A stretch of DNA of 22,978 bases from an uncultured Chloroflexota bacterium. GTDB lineage: Bacteria; Chloroflexota; Anaerolineae; Caldilineales; Caldilineaceae. Of the stretch, positions 5,493 to 16,160 are shown piece after piece; position 1 is the stretch's first letter; the number at the start of each line of letters is the position of its first letter. A program made the position numbers and the translations under genes. The notes under the pieces were generated by a model. It was not told the origin of the DNA and searched no databases. It was given only the letters and a program-made list of their open reading frames with translations. The stretch covers positions 1-22,978 of the forward strand of contig CAIOHJ010000098.1 of NCBI GenBank assembly GCA_903858085.1, read 5' to 3'.

Positions 5493-7559
5493 ATGCTGAC
5501 CCTTGCTGAAAAAATTCTGTTTTTGGGGGCGGTGGGGCTGTCGCTCTTTTATGGCTGGCGGGGCTTCTCCAAGGTGTACAGGGTCATCCTGCGCGGGAGC
5601 GGCGCCAGGCCGGCTGCCGGCGAGCTGCTGGCGAGGCTTGGGCAGGCTGGCGCAACCTGGCTGGGCACGCGACCGATCTGGAAGGCGCGGCCGTGGAGCA
5701 GCTTTTTTCATGCGCTGCTCTCGGTCGGGTTTGTTTTTTATTTTCTGGTCAACTTTGTTGACCTGGTCGAAGGCTTTTTCCCGGTCGTTTTGTTTGAGGG
5801 AAGCTGGGCGGGCAATTTCTACCGTCTGCTGGCCGATCTGGCGACGGCCAGTGTGTGGGTCGGTGTGCTCTATTTCAGCGCACGCCGTTTTCTCTTCGAC
5901 GACCGAGCGCTTCGGTACAACGCCGCTGTCAAGCTGGTCGACCCGGTGCAGGCCGGCGCCATCCGGCGGGATTCGGGGATTGTCCTCCTCTTTGTGTGGG
6001 GCCATGTCGGTTTTCGGCTGGTCGGCAACAGCTTCAAGGTGGCCCTGCACGGCGCGGATCCCTGGCAGCCTTTCAGCACGCTGCTGGCACAGGCCTGGCT
6101 GGGCTGGGACAGGGGGGCGCTCACCGTCGGCGAGCACCTCGGCTGGTGGCTGGCGTTCGGTCTGATTCTGGTTTTTGTTCCCTATTTTCCTTACACAAAA
6201 CATCTGCACCTGATCTTTGCAGGCATCAATTTTCTGACCAAGCCCCAGCGAACGTCCCCGGGAGCGTTGGACCCGATCGATTTCGAAGATGAAAGCCAGG
6301 AAACCTTTGGCGTCCGCAAGATCGAGGAACTGCCCTGGACCCAGTTGGTCGACGCCTATGCCTGTATCATGTGCAACCGCTGCCAGGAGGTCTGTCCAGC
6401 CTATACGACCGGCAAAGAGCTTTCGCCTGCAGCGCTGGAGGTCAACAAACGGTATTTTCTCAACACCCATCTGACAGCGTTGGCAGCTGGCGAGCCGTCT
6501 GCGTTCAATCTGCTTGATTTTGCCATCAGCGAAGCGGCCGTGTGGGCCTGCACGGCCTGCGGGGCCTGCGTCGAAATCTGCCCTGTCGGCAACGAACCGA
6601 TGTTCGACATTTTGTATCTGCGCCGCCACGAGATGTTGATGGAAAACCGATTTCCTGCTGCGCTCAAGACGGCCTACCGGGGCATGGAGCGCAGCGGCAA
6701 TCCGTGGAACCTCAGCGAGCGCGACCGCCTGAGCTGGGCCAAAGGGCTGGCAGTCCCCACCGTCGACGAAAATCCTGAGTTTGACCTGCTCTGGTGGGTT
6801 GGCTGCGCGCCTGCCTATGACCCGCGCGCCCAGGAGAGCGCGCGGGCGTTGGCGCAGGTGCTGGCTGCAGCAGGGGTCAACTTTGCCGTTTTGGGCGAGC
6901 GGGAGCGCTGCACCGGCGACGCAGCACGGCGTTCTGGCAACGAGGCACTTTTTTATGAACTGGCCCAGAACAACATCGCCACCCTGGACGAAGCGCTGGG
7001 CGGACGCCCGCGGCGGATCGTGACTACCTGCCCTCACTGTCTGCACACCCTGGCCAAGGAATACCCACAGTATGGGGGCCGTTACAACGTGCTTCACCAC
7101 ACCCAGCTGCTTTCTGAGCTGACGGCAGCCAAGAAAATCAGTGTGGCCCGCACCCAAGAGGGCCAGCGGATCACCTTCCACGACCCTTGTTATCTGGGCC
7201 GACAGAATGGGATTGTCGACGAGCCACGCACCCTGCTCGAGCAAAGTCACGCCCTGTTGGTCGAGATGCCGCGCCACGGCAGCCAATCCTTCTGCTGTGG
7301 CGCCGGTGGGGCTCAGATCTGGAAGGAGGAGGAAGCGGGCAGCGCTGCTGTCAACCAGACGCGCTACGCCGAAGCGGCGGCCACCGGGGCCCAGACGATT
7401 GCGGTCGGCTGTCCGTTCTGTTTGACCATGCTGTCAGACGCAGCCCGGCAGGCTGGCCAGGGGATTCAGGTCAAGGAGATCACGGAGCTCCTGCAGGGGG
7501 GGGCTGCCGAACGGATTGTTCCGGGAGGGGCTGGCGGATCCACTCCTCGAAGAGGGTGA
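5493..7559 (+). CDS. membrane-bound Fe-S reductase, HdrD/EtfD type
   Basis: 688 residues from ATG 5493, chosen because it has GAAAGG six bases upstream and begins the conserved membrane part. An upstream extension of the frame to 5361 looks non-coding. Residues 1-265 hold about five membrane helices resembling a NarI-like cytochrome b subunit. Two 4Fe-4S motifs follow: Cys291, 294, 297, 301 and Cys353, 356, 359, 363. The C-terminal half has two CCG-type domains with WWVGCAPAYDP, CPHC, HDPCYLGRQNG, CCGAGGAQIW and CPFC, as in heterodisulfide reductase subunit D. Single-chain proteins of this layout include mycobacterial EtfD, linked to transfer of electrons from ETF to menaquinone. That role is likely but inferred, as no ETF genes lie nearby. 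The 3' end overlaps the opposing peptidase gene. Confidence 0.82.
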   Translation: MLTLAEKILFLGAVGLSLFYGWRGFSKVYRVILRGSGARPAAGELLARLGQAGATWLGTRPIWKARPWSSFFHALLSVGFVFYFLVNFVDLVEGFFPVVLFEGSWAGNFYRLLADLATASVWVGVLYFSARRFLFDDRALRYNAAVKLVDPVQAGAIRRDSGIVLLFVWGHVGFRLVGNSFKVALHGADPWQPFSTLLAQAWLGWDRGALTVGEHLGWWLAFGLILVFVPYFPYTKHLHLIFAGINFLTKPQRTSPGALDPIDFEDESQETFGVRKIEELPWTQLVDAYACIMCNRCQEVCPAYTTGKELSPAALEVNKRYFLNTHLTALAAGEPSAFNLLDFAISEAAVWACTACGACVEICPVGNEPMFDILYLRRHEMLMENRFPAALKTAYRGMERSGNPWNLSERDRLSWAKGLAVPTVDENPEFDLLWWVGCAPAYDPRAQESARALAQVLAAAGVNFAVLGERERCTGDAARRSGNEALFYELAQNNIATLDEALGGRPRRIVTTCPHCLHTLAKEYPQYGGRYNVLHHTQLLSELTAAKKISVARTQEGQRITFHDPCYLGRQNGIVDEPRTLLEQSHALLVEMPRHGSQSFCCGAGGAQIWKEEEAGSAAVNQTRYAEAAATGAQTIAVGCPFCLTMLSDAARQAGQGIQVKEITELLQGGAAERIVPGGAGGSTPRRG

Positions 7560-9054
7560 ACAGGGCCGGGTCGGAGAGGGTGTTCAGTTCGTTCAGCCAC
7601 TGCTCGGTGTCGACGATCTGCCAGCGGTAGCGTTCGACGTAGCTGCGGAGAAAGCGGTCGAACTGGCGTTCTCCGACCCTTGCGCGCACGATCTCCCAGA
7701 AAATGGCTCCCTTGGCGTAGACGATCGTCTCATACTGGCTGCCGTTGAGAAAGGCTTGGACAGGCTGGTCGACTGCTGCGTCCTGGGAGCGACTGCGCAG
7801 CCCCTCTACCGGGGCCCGCCACCGTTGTCTGGCCAGCTGCTCGGCCTGGTCGTTGCCGCGCAAATCCTGGATATAGAGCCGCATCGAGAACTCCGCCAGC
7901 GCCTCGTCCAGCCAGGGGTCGTTGACGGGGTCGTTGTGGACGATCTGGTACCACCACTGATGTGCGGTCTCGTGTGCGGCCAAGAGTTCCAGCCGGTCAC
8001 GAAACCGTCCATAGGTTTCGACCCCCAGCAGAATCACCTGGGGGTACTCCATCCCGCGGTAGTTGATCGGAGCCGGCGCCACGCGCAGATCGACAAAGGG
8101 GTAGCCGCCGAACCGGTCGCTGTAGATGCGCAGCGCCTGTGCGGTGTAGCGGAGCGCTGCCCGGCCGGCCGCTTCTTCGCCGGGGAGGTAGTAACTGGTC
8201 ACTCGTGTTCCATAGGCTTCGGTGGTCACCTGGTTGAAGAGCGGGCTGGCATGAATCAGAAACTCGCGCGAGGGGCCGGTGACATAGACCCGCCGGGCTT
8301 GGTCGCCGATCGGTTCGCTGGCCACTTCGGTTCCGCTGGTCACGGCCACCCAGCTGGCCGGCAAAGTCAGGGTGACGGAGAAGAGGGAGATCGGATGGAA
8401 GGCGGAGTCTCCCCGCTCGCTGCCGATGTCGAGCCACCACTGGCCGGTGCCCAGTGTTGGGCCGTCGGTGTAGACAGCCAGGGCAGGATAAAAGAGCGGC
8501 AGGCTGACCATCTGTTGGCTGCGTCCGAAGAGTGCATAGACGGCGGTCTGGTCGTTCCAGCGGGGAAACTCCAGCCGCCAGGTCAAGGTGACCGACACCT
8601 CCCGTCCCGACAACAGCGGCACATCCAGATCCAGACGCACGGCTGTGTTTTCGCTGAGATAGACAAAGGGGGTTGGCCTGTCCTCCACCAGCGCGCTTTG
8701 CACCACCAGATTGCCGCCGTAGTGGCGCAGCATCGGGTAGAGCCGAAAGATCAGGTAGGTCCATGGGTCGTTGCTGCTGTTGGGGACGGTGATCCTGGCG
8801 CTGCCGAACAGGTAGTTTTCTGCGGGGTCGAGGGTCGCGCTGATGGCGTAGCGGGGGACCGGGCCCAGCAGCTCCAGATCTTGCTGAAAGGCTGCTTTCA
8901 GCGCAGGTCGGTAGGCGGCGTAGGGGTCGGCTGGGGGCGCTGCGTTTGTGCAGCTGCCCAGGGCCAGGGTCAGCAGCAGCCAGAGGCCACTGCCCAGGCT
9001 GGAGGCCAACCAGACAAAGTGATGGGACCTGCGGCAAGGTTTCATTTGCTGCAA
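7480..9054 (-). CDS. M1-type (gluzincin) zinc peptidase lipoprotein
   Basis: 524 residues. The N-terminus is a lipoprotein signal (hydrophobic residues 20-31, then LGSC with Cys35), so the protein is probably anchored outside the membrane. Residues 65-260 form the beta-sandwich N-terminal domain of M1 aminopeptidases. The catalytic domain carries HETAH at 361-365 and Glu384 in WLDEALAEF, fitting HExxH-x18-E exactly. The substrate-binding GxMEN motif is represented by GMEYP (334-338), so the usual Asn is missing, which may alter N-terminal recognition. It ends after a helical domain near LFEEWIRQPLPE and lacks the long C-terminal domain of full-size PepN. A second Met at codon 4 is an alternative start. 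The gene converges on the Fe-S reductase gene and overlaps it by 80 bases. Confidence 0.87.
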   Translation of the reverse strand: MQQMKPCRRSHHFVWLASSLGSGLWLLLTLALGSCTNAAPPADPYAAYRPALKAAFQQDLELLGPVPRYAISATLDPAENYLFGSARITVPNSSNDPWTYLIFRLYPMLRHYGGNLVVQSALVEDRPTPFVYLSENTAVRLDLDVPLLSGREVSVTLTWRLEFPRWNDQTAVYALFGRSQQMVSLPLFYPALAVYTDGPTLGTGQWWLDIGSERGDSAFHPISLFSVTLTLPASWVAVTSGTEVASEPIGDQARRVYVTGPSREFLIHASPLFNQVTTEAYGTRVTSYYLPGEEAAGRAALRYTAQALRIYSDRFGGYPFVDLRVAPAPINYRGMEYPQVILLGVETYGRFRDRLELLAAHETAHQWWYQIVHNDPVNDPWLDEALAEFSMRLYIQDLRGNDQAEQLARQRWRAPVEGLRSRSQDAAVDQPVQAFLNGSQYETIVYAKGAIFWEIVRARVGERQFDRFLRSYVERYRWQIVDTEQWLNELNTLSDPALFTLFEEWIRQPLPEQSVRQPPPAGAP

Positions 9055-9078
9055 CCGTGATGCCCTCTCTCTGTAAGA

Positions 9079-9107
9079 ATAGACACTTCATCTGGCGAAC
9101 TGTCTAT
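9079..9107. promoter_or_regulatory. inverted repeat upstream of the peptidase gene
   Basis: ATAGACA (9079-9085) and TGTCTAT (9101-9107) are exact inverted copies with a 15-base spacer. They lie 25 bases upstream of the peptidase start, between divergent genes. A binding site is possible. The statistical support is modest. Confidence 0.3.
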
Positions 9108-9202
9108 GATATGCTGTCGTGGAGTAGGCCGCACCCCTACTCTTGTAACATTTTTTGGGGCACCTTGCAAGTAGGCTGGCCCCATAAAACTCAGGCAGGG
9201 AC

Positions 9203-9892
9203 ATGGCAGCAACCACTTTTGTACTTTTGATCCGGCACGGCGAAAACGAGTTTGTTGCCACCCACAGACTGGCAGGCCGTCTTCCTGGCGTCCAGCTCAA
9301 CGAAAGAGGGGTTGCCCAGGCTGCGCAGCTGGTGGAGTTTTTGCAGGAGCAGCCGCTGACCGCGGTCTACAGCAGCCCGCTGCTTCGCTGTCTGGAGACT
9401 GCCCGCCCGCTGGCTGCTGCCCGTGCGCTGCCGGTGGGCGAAGACCCGGCCTTTTTGGAGGTGGACTATGGAGAGTGGCAGGGGGCCGATCTGCGTGAGC
9501 TCTCCAAGCTGCCGGAATGGTACAAAGTCCAACATGCCCCCAGCACCTTCCGTTTTCCCCAGGGGGAAACTTTGCGTGAGGTGCAGCACCGTGCCGTCAC
9601 TGGTTTGGACAGTCTGCGTGTTCAGCATCCCAACGCTGTGATTGCACTCTTCGCGCACGGCGATGTGATTCGTACGATGCTTGCCCACTATTTGGGGGTT
9701 CCGCTCGACCTTTTTCAGCGGATTGTCATCCAGACAGCTTCGGTCAGTGTTTTGTCTTTTGTCGACGACCACCCGACCGTTTTGGGGATGAATTGTCTGG
9801 CGCGGTTGCCTCGGATCGAGCTCAAGCCCTCCCCGGAAAAGGGCGAGGAGGGCGGTGTTCCTGCCACCGGCTCTGCAGGAACGAACCGATGA
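9203..9892 (+). CDS. histidine phosphatase, MSMEG_4193-type phosphomutase-like
   Basis: 229 residues. LLIRHGEN near the start gives the catalytic RHG (His12), SSPLLRCLETA holds the second phosphate-binding Arg (Arg62), YGEWQG the acid/base Glu, and ALFAHGDVIR the second active-site His (152). This is a complete histidine phosphatase (phosphoglycerate-mutase-like) fold, about 200 residues plus a charged tail. With DUF3090 and the SCO1664-type gene directly downstream, it fits the subgroup annotated as the probable phosphomutase of the MSMEG_4193 family, part of a three-gene set shared by Actinobacteria and Chloroflexi. The substrate is unknown; phosphatase chemistry is more likely than mutase chemistry for an enzyme this short. 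Confidence 0.85.
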   Translation: MAATTFVLLIRHGENEFVATHRLAGRLPGVQLNERGVAQAAQLVEFLQEQPLTAVYSSPLLRCLETARPLAAARALPVGEDPAFLEVDYGEWQGADLRELSKLPEWYKVQHAPSTFRFPQGETLREVQHRAVTGLDSLRVQHPNAVIALFAHGDVIRTMLAHYLGVPLDLFQRIVIQTASVSVLSFVDDHPTVLGMNCLARLPRIELKPSPEKGEEGGVPATGSAGTNR

Positions 9893-10000
9893 ACAGTCGG
9901 TGGAGAGAAGGGGTGCGCGCCAGAGCGTGGCCCTATTGCGACCTGTGGCCTGTCTGCTGCGGGTCTTTCCGGCGTTCAAAAGCCGTAACAGAGCGACACT

Positions 10001-10549
10001 ATGCAGTATCAACATGATCTGAACCCAGTCGACAGCATTGTCGCCGACGCAGTCGGCGAGCCTGGCAAGCGCACATTTTTTCTGCAGGCACGCCAGGGGC
10101 GCCAGTTGGTCAGTGTGACGCTGGAAAAGCAGGAGGTCAACAACCTGGCGCTCAGCATTCTCCAGCTGCTGGAAGAGCTGGAGGAGCGTTACCCAGATCT
10201 GCCGCCTGCGCAGCAAAGTGGCCGCGCAGCGCAGGCGGTGGTTCCGTTCGAGCCGCTCTTTCGTTCTTCCCAGTTGATTCTTGGCTACGACGAAGCGAAC
10301 GACCGGATTTGGGTCATCGCCAAGGCGTTGGTGGCAGACGGCTCTGGCACCTGGCTCAGCCCTGAAGACGAGCGGGTTCCAGCCGTCCGTTTTGTTGCCA
10401 CGCGAGCGCAGATGCGTTCGCTGAGTGACTATGCCCTGCAGGTTGTCGCCAGCGGGCGTCCGATCTGCCCGCTTTGTGGGCGTCCGATCGACCACGGCGG
10501 CCATTTTTGTCCGCGTACCGACGGCCATGCCATGCCGATTGTGCTGTGA
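10001..10549 (+). CDS. DUF3090 family protein
   Basis: 182 residues. The N-terminal section (VADAVGEPGKRTFFLQARQG) and the C-terminal CPLCGRPIDHGGHFCPRTDG are the hallmarks of DUF3090. Cys156, Cys159, Cys170 and nearby His165, 168 and 176 could form a metal site, probably zinc. The middle section has RIWVIAKALV and a Glu-rich helix. The function of the family is unknown. It lies in the middle of a trio with a histidine phosphatase (108 bases upstream) and a kinase-like protein (12 bases downstream), an order that recurs across Actinobacteria and Chloroflexi, so it probably acts with them. Confidence 0.88.
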   Translation: MQYQHDLNPVDSIVADAVGEPGKRTFFLQARQGRQLVSVTLEKQEVNNLALSILQLLEELEERYPDLPPAQQSGRAAQAVVPFEPLFRSSQLILGYDEANDRIWVIAKALVADGSGTWLSPEDERVPAVRFVATRAQMRSLSDYALQVVASGRPICPLCGRPIDHGGHFCPRTDGHAMPIVL

Positions 10550-10561
10550 TGTGGGCGATGT

Positions 10562-11293
10562 ATGTCGGTTGAAGTGACTGAAGAGCAGGTGTTGGCCACT
10601 TTGCAGCAGGGGGAGATGGCCGAAAAAGGGGTGCTTCCCTACAGCTCCAACCACAGCTTTTTGGTTGTCGTCGAGCATGAGGAGTTGGCGTTGCCGGCGG
10701 TCTACAAGCCAAGGCGTGGAGAGACACCGTTGTGGGACTTTGCCAGGGGCACGCTCTGTCGCCGCGAGAGAGCTGCCTATGTGGTCAGCCGGGCTCTGGG
10801 CTGGCGGCTGGTTCCCCCTACAGTCTTGCGCAGCGGCACACGGGGGCTGGGCAGCGTGCAGTTTTTTGTCGACCACGACAGCGACAGCCACTATTTTTCG
10901 GCAGCAGAAGACGCTCGTTTTACCGATTCTTTTCGCCAGCTGGCCCTCTTTGACTTTGTGATCAACAACGCCGACCGCAAGAGTGGGCACTGTCTGGTGG
11001 GCAACGACGGCCGTGTGTGGGCCATCGACCACGGTATTTGCTTTCATGCGGACTACAAGCTGCGTACGGTGCTCTGGGAGTTCAGCGATACCCCGATCGA
11101 AGCCACCTATCAGGTCGATCTGGCCGAGCTGGACGCCGAGCTGCGCGAGGGGGAGCTGGCGGAGCAGCTGGCAGGGTTGCTGGCGCAGGAAGAAGTGAAC
11201 GCCCTCCAGCAGCGCGTCGTCCAGCTGCTGCAGACCGGCCGTTATCCGGCCCCTTCCGAATTTCGCCGCAACTACCCTTGGCCGCCCATCTAG
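10562..11293 (+). CDS. SCO1664 family PI3/4-kinase-like protein
   Basis: 243 residues. The sequence carries kinase-like landmarks: AVYKPRRGETPLWDF with Lys49, RRERAAY with Glu69, the catalytic-loop-like FDFVINNADRKSGH (131-143), and AIDHGICFH (Asp156) where the metal-binding Asp of the PI3/4-kinase fold would be. The SCO1664 family is known to have distant similarity to phosphatidylinositol 3/4-kinases. The phosphate acceptor is unknown and could be a protein or small molecule. All expected catalytic residues appear present, so it is probably active. It closes the phosphatase/DUF3090/kinase-like trio, giving the cluster both a candidate kinase and a candidate phosphatase. Confidence 0.85.
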   Translation: MSVEVTEEQVLATLQQGEMAEKGVLPYSSNHSFLVVVEHEELALPAVYKPRRGETPLWDFARGTLCRRERAAYVVSRALGWRLVPPTVLRSGTRGLGSVQFFVDHDSDSHYFSAAEDARFTDSFRQLALFDFVINNADRKSGHCLVGNDGRVWAIDHGICFHADYKLRTVLWEFSDTPIEATYQVDLAELDAELREGELAEQLAGLLAQEEVNALQQRVVQLLQTGRYPAPSEFRRNYPWPPI

Positions 11294-11337
11294 CACAGGC
11301 GGGCGTAAGTCATCGGCAATGATAGTGCAGCATGGAA

Positions 11338-11355
11338 AGCGATTTGAAAATCGCT
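11338..11355. terminator. short hairpin after the trio, no T-tract
   Basis: AGCGATT (11338-11344) and AATCGCT (11349-11355) form a perfect 7-bp stem with a 4-base loop, about 45 bases after the stop of the kinase-like gene. Without a T-tract it is at best a weak terminator or an RNA-end protector. Confidence 0.3.
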
Positions 11356-11456
11356 AACCGCCGACTGATTTGCGCTGACGTGTACGAGGCCATCCAGCGC
11401 CACTGCGGGCGCAGCTGTTCTCGGAGGAGCGCGCCGGGCGCGCAAGGAGAGATCTT

Positions 11457-13988
<2,532 letters not shown>

Positions 13989-13994
13989 ATCACG

Positions 13995-14519
13995 ATGGAT
14001 GGACTGCTGCTGCAGACCCGTTCTGCCCACGGGACCCGCAGGGTTGGGGTTGCCTTGGGGCGTCTGCTGTCGGGGGGAGAAGTGTTGGCACTCTGCGGCA
14101 ACCTGGGGGCTGGCAAGACAACGCTGGTGCAGGGCATCGCTGTCGGGCTGGGGGTGGATGTGCGGGTGACCAGCCCCACCTTCACCCTGATCAACGAATA
14201 TGGTGCCCCCAACAATCGCTGCCGCCTGCTCCATGCCGACACCTATCGGCTGGCCGAGCCGGCAGCCGAGGCGGAGATGCTGGGCGATCTGTTCGACGAA
14301 GAGCCAACAGCCGTGGTTGCTGTCGAGTGGGCAGAGCGTGTGGCAGCGTTGCTGCCCCCTGACCATCTGCGCGTCGAGTTGGGCATCGTCGATGCGACAA
14401 CACGGACCCTGCGGCTGACCGCCACCGGTGTCGAGAGTGCGGCGTTGCTTGAACGGCTGTGCACTCGGCTGGCCGAGCTGCCAGAGGAAGCGACGGGTAG
14501 AGATATCGAGTTTTTTTGA
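13995..14519 (+). CDS. tsaE: tRNA threonylcarbamoyladenosine biosynthesis ATPase TsaE
   Basis: 174 residues. It has a P-loop (GNLGAGKTT, 35-43), the following TSPTFTLINEY (59-69), HADTYRL (80-86) and VEWAERV (110-116), all diagnostic for TsaE (YjeE). TsaE is the ATPase that supports TsaB and TsaD in making N6-threonylcarbamoyladenosine at position 37 of ANN-decoding tRNAs. It starts six bases after the mutase fusion stop, with an AGGGAGAA ribosome site about ten bases upstream. The stop codon (14517-14519) is embedded in a hairpin. The C-terminus is longer than usual by about 20 residues. No tsaB or tsaD gene lies in this window. Confidence 0.93.
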   Translation: MDGLLLQTRSAHGTRRVGVALGRLLSGGEVLALCGNLGAGKTTLVQGIAVGLGVDVRVTSPTFTLINEYGAPNNRCRLLHADTYRLAEPAAEAEMLGDLFDEEPTAVVAVEWAERVAALLPPDHLRVELGIVDATTRTLRLTATGVESAALLERLCTRLAELPEEATGRDIEFF

Positions 14520-14537
14520 AAAACTCGGTTTCCGAGC
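14507..14537. terminator. overlapping hairpins, minus-strand intrinsic terminator
   Basis: CGAGTTTTTT (14507-14516) pairs with 14519-14528 around a 2-base loop. CTCGG (14525-14529) also pairs with CCGAG (14533-14537). Read on the minus strand the second hairpin is followed by six T, which is a short intrinsic terminator for antisense transcription. In the plus direction it may slow transcription between tsaE and tRNA-Val. Confidence 0.4.
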
Positions 14538-14542
14538 CAGGT

Positions 14543-14571
14543 TGACAAAGCCACCGGATGAAAGTATAGTG
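14543..14571 (+). promoter_or_regulatory. near-consensus promoter of tRNA-Val
   Basis: TTGACA (14543-14548) and TATAGT (14566-14571) are separated by exactly 17 bases. The start of transcription would fall near 14578, about eight bases before the tRNA. This is among the clearest promoters in the window. Confidence 0.85.
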
Positions 14572-14585
14572 TAGGAGCTGGACAG

Positions 14586-14662
<77 letters not shown>

Positions 14663-14732
14663 GTTTTGAATGACTACACCGTATGCCAGCCGCCATTCTT
14701 TCTGTCCCCAGCCCTGGTAGAATCAGATCAAG

Positions 14733-16160
14733 ATGTATACCGATGTCTCTGCTGATCGACAGGTCGAGTACCGCAAGCTGCCTGCTGTAGACAGCCTGCT
14801 GCGTGTGCCAGCCATTCACCGGCTTGCAGACGAATTGGGGGTGGAGTGGGTGACCGCTGCTGTGCGGGCAGAACTTGCCGCCGTGCGGCAGTCGATCGCG
14901 GCGGGGGCCACCGCCCCCGCTGTCGACCTCTGGCCCGAGCGGGTGCGCCAGCGGCTGGAGCAGTCGAGTCTTTGTGCGTTGCGCCCGCTCGTCAACGCGA
15001 CCGGCGTCGTGATCCACACCAATTTGGGCCGGGCCCCGCTGTCGGATGCAGCCCTTGCAGCTGTGCAGGCGGTCAGTGTTGGCTACAGCAACCTGGAATA
15101 CGATCTGGCCGACGGCGGGCGTGGCAGCCGCCACGACCACGCCCGCCACCTGCTGTGCGAGCTCACCGGCGCCGAAGATGCCATGGTCGTCAACAACAAC
15201 GCAGCTGCCATTTACCTGGTCCTCAGCGCGCTCTGTGCTGGCAGCGAGGTGCTTCTCAGCCGCAGCCAGCTGGTCGAGATCGGCGGCGGTTTCCGTATCC
15301 CCGATGTCCTGCGCCAGAGTGGGGCTCGTCTGGTCGAAGTTGGCACCACCAACCGGACCCACAGCGACGATTTTGCACAGGCTGTCACGGCTGCCAGCAC
15401 CGCCCTCCTGCGCGTCCACAGCAGCAACTTCAAACAGATCGGTTTTGTCGCCATGCCTGCGCTGGCAACGTTGGCCACGCTGGCGCACCAACATGGCCTG
15501 CTGCTGATCGACGACCTGGGCAGCGGCACGCTGTTGGAGACCACTCCTTTCGGGTTGTCGGCGGAGCCGTTGATCCAGCAGAGCGTGGCAGCGGGCGCAG
15601 ACCTGATCACCTTTAGCGGCGACAAATTGCTTGGCGGGCCGCAGGCTGGCTTGATCCTCGGTCGTGCCGGCGAGGTGGCCCGGCTGCGGCGCCATCCGCT
15701 GGCACGGGCATTGCGCGTCGACAAACTGACCCTGGCGGCACTGGAGGCGACGCTGCTCAGCTATCGTCGCGGGCGGGCGCTGCAGGAGATCCCAGTGTGG
15801 CAGATGATCGCCGCCAGCCCCGAGGAACTGGCGGCCCGGGCGCGACATTGGCAGGCGACGCTGACCGCCCAGGGCTTCGCTGCCCAGCTGCACCCGGGTT
15901 TCAGCACGGTTGGGGGAGGTGCTCTGCCCGGCGAAACCCAACCGACGACGCTGTTGGCGATCCCCCACGCAGCCCCTGACCGGGCCGCCGCAGCGCTGCG
16001 CAGCCAGCCGGTGCCAGTGGTCTGCCGTATCCAGCAGGACCAGCTGCTGTTTGACCCGCGCACTGTGCTGCCGGGCCAGGAGGGTGTGCTGTTGCAGGGG
16101 CTTTTGGCAGCCTTGCAGCGGACAGCCAGACAAGAGGAGATCGGATGCTCGTCTTTTTGA
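14733..16160 (+). CDS. selA: L-seryl-tRNA(Sec) selenium transferase SelA
   Basis: 475 residues. It is a PLP enzyme of the SelA family: RPLVNATGVVIHTNLGRAPL (84-103), the glycine-rich EYDLADGGRGSRH, IDDLGSGTL, and the PLP lysine in FSGDKLLGGPQAG (Lys298, matching Lys295 of E. coli). SelA converts seryl-tRNA(Sec) to selenocysteyl-tRNA(Sec) using selenophosphate, so the organism probably makes selenoproteins. Full length is typical (E. coli 463). The start has only a weak ribosome site, and a TAGAAT sequence at 14718-14723 raises the possibility of a nearly leaderless transcript. The 3' end overlaps the isopentenyl phosphate kinase by 16 bases. selB, selD and tRNA-Sec are not in this window. Confidence 0.95.
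   Translation: MYTDVSADRQVEYRKLPAVDSLLRVPAIHRLADELGVEWVTAAVRAELAAVRQSIAAGATAPAVDLWPERVRQRLEQSSLCALRPLVNATGVVIHTNLGRAPLSDAALAAVQAVSVGYSNLEYDLADGGRGSRHDHARHLLCELTGAEDAMVVNNNAAAIYLVLSALCAGSEVLLSRSQLVEIGGGFRIPDVLRQSGARLVEVGTTNRTHSDDFAQAVTAASTALLRVHSSNFKQIGFVAMPALATLATLAHQHGLLLIDDLGSGTLLETTPFGLSAEPLIQQSVAAGADLITFSGDKLLGGPQAGLILGRAGEVARLRRHPLARALRVDKLTLAALEATLLSYRRGRALQEIPVWQMIAASPEELAARARHWQATLTAQGFAAQLHPGFSTVGGGALPGETQPTTLLAIPHAAPDRAAAALRSQPVPVVCRIQQDQLLFDPRTVLPGQEGVLLQGLLAALQRTARQEEIGCSSF

Noticed and set aside
5334..7286. A 650-codon frame antisense to the Fe-S reductase gene
   Set aside because: It is a GC-driven shadow frame with low-complexity basic composition and no family resemblance; the plus strand has clear Fe-S and CCG motifs.
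7516..9060. A 514-codon plus-strand frame opposite the peptidase gene
   Set aside because: The minus strand has the lipobox, HETAH and Glu384 in correct spacing; the plus-strand frame shows no recognisable domain.
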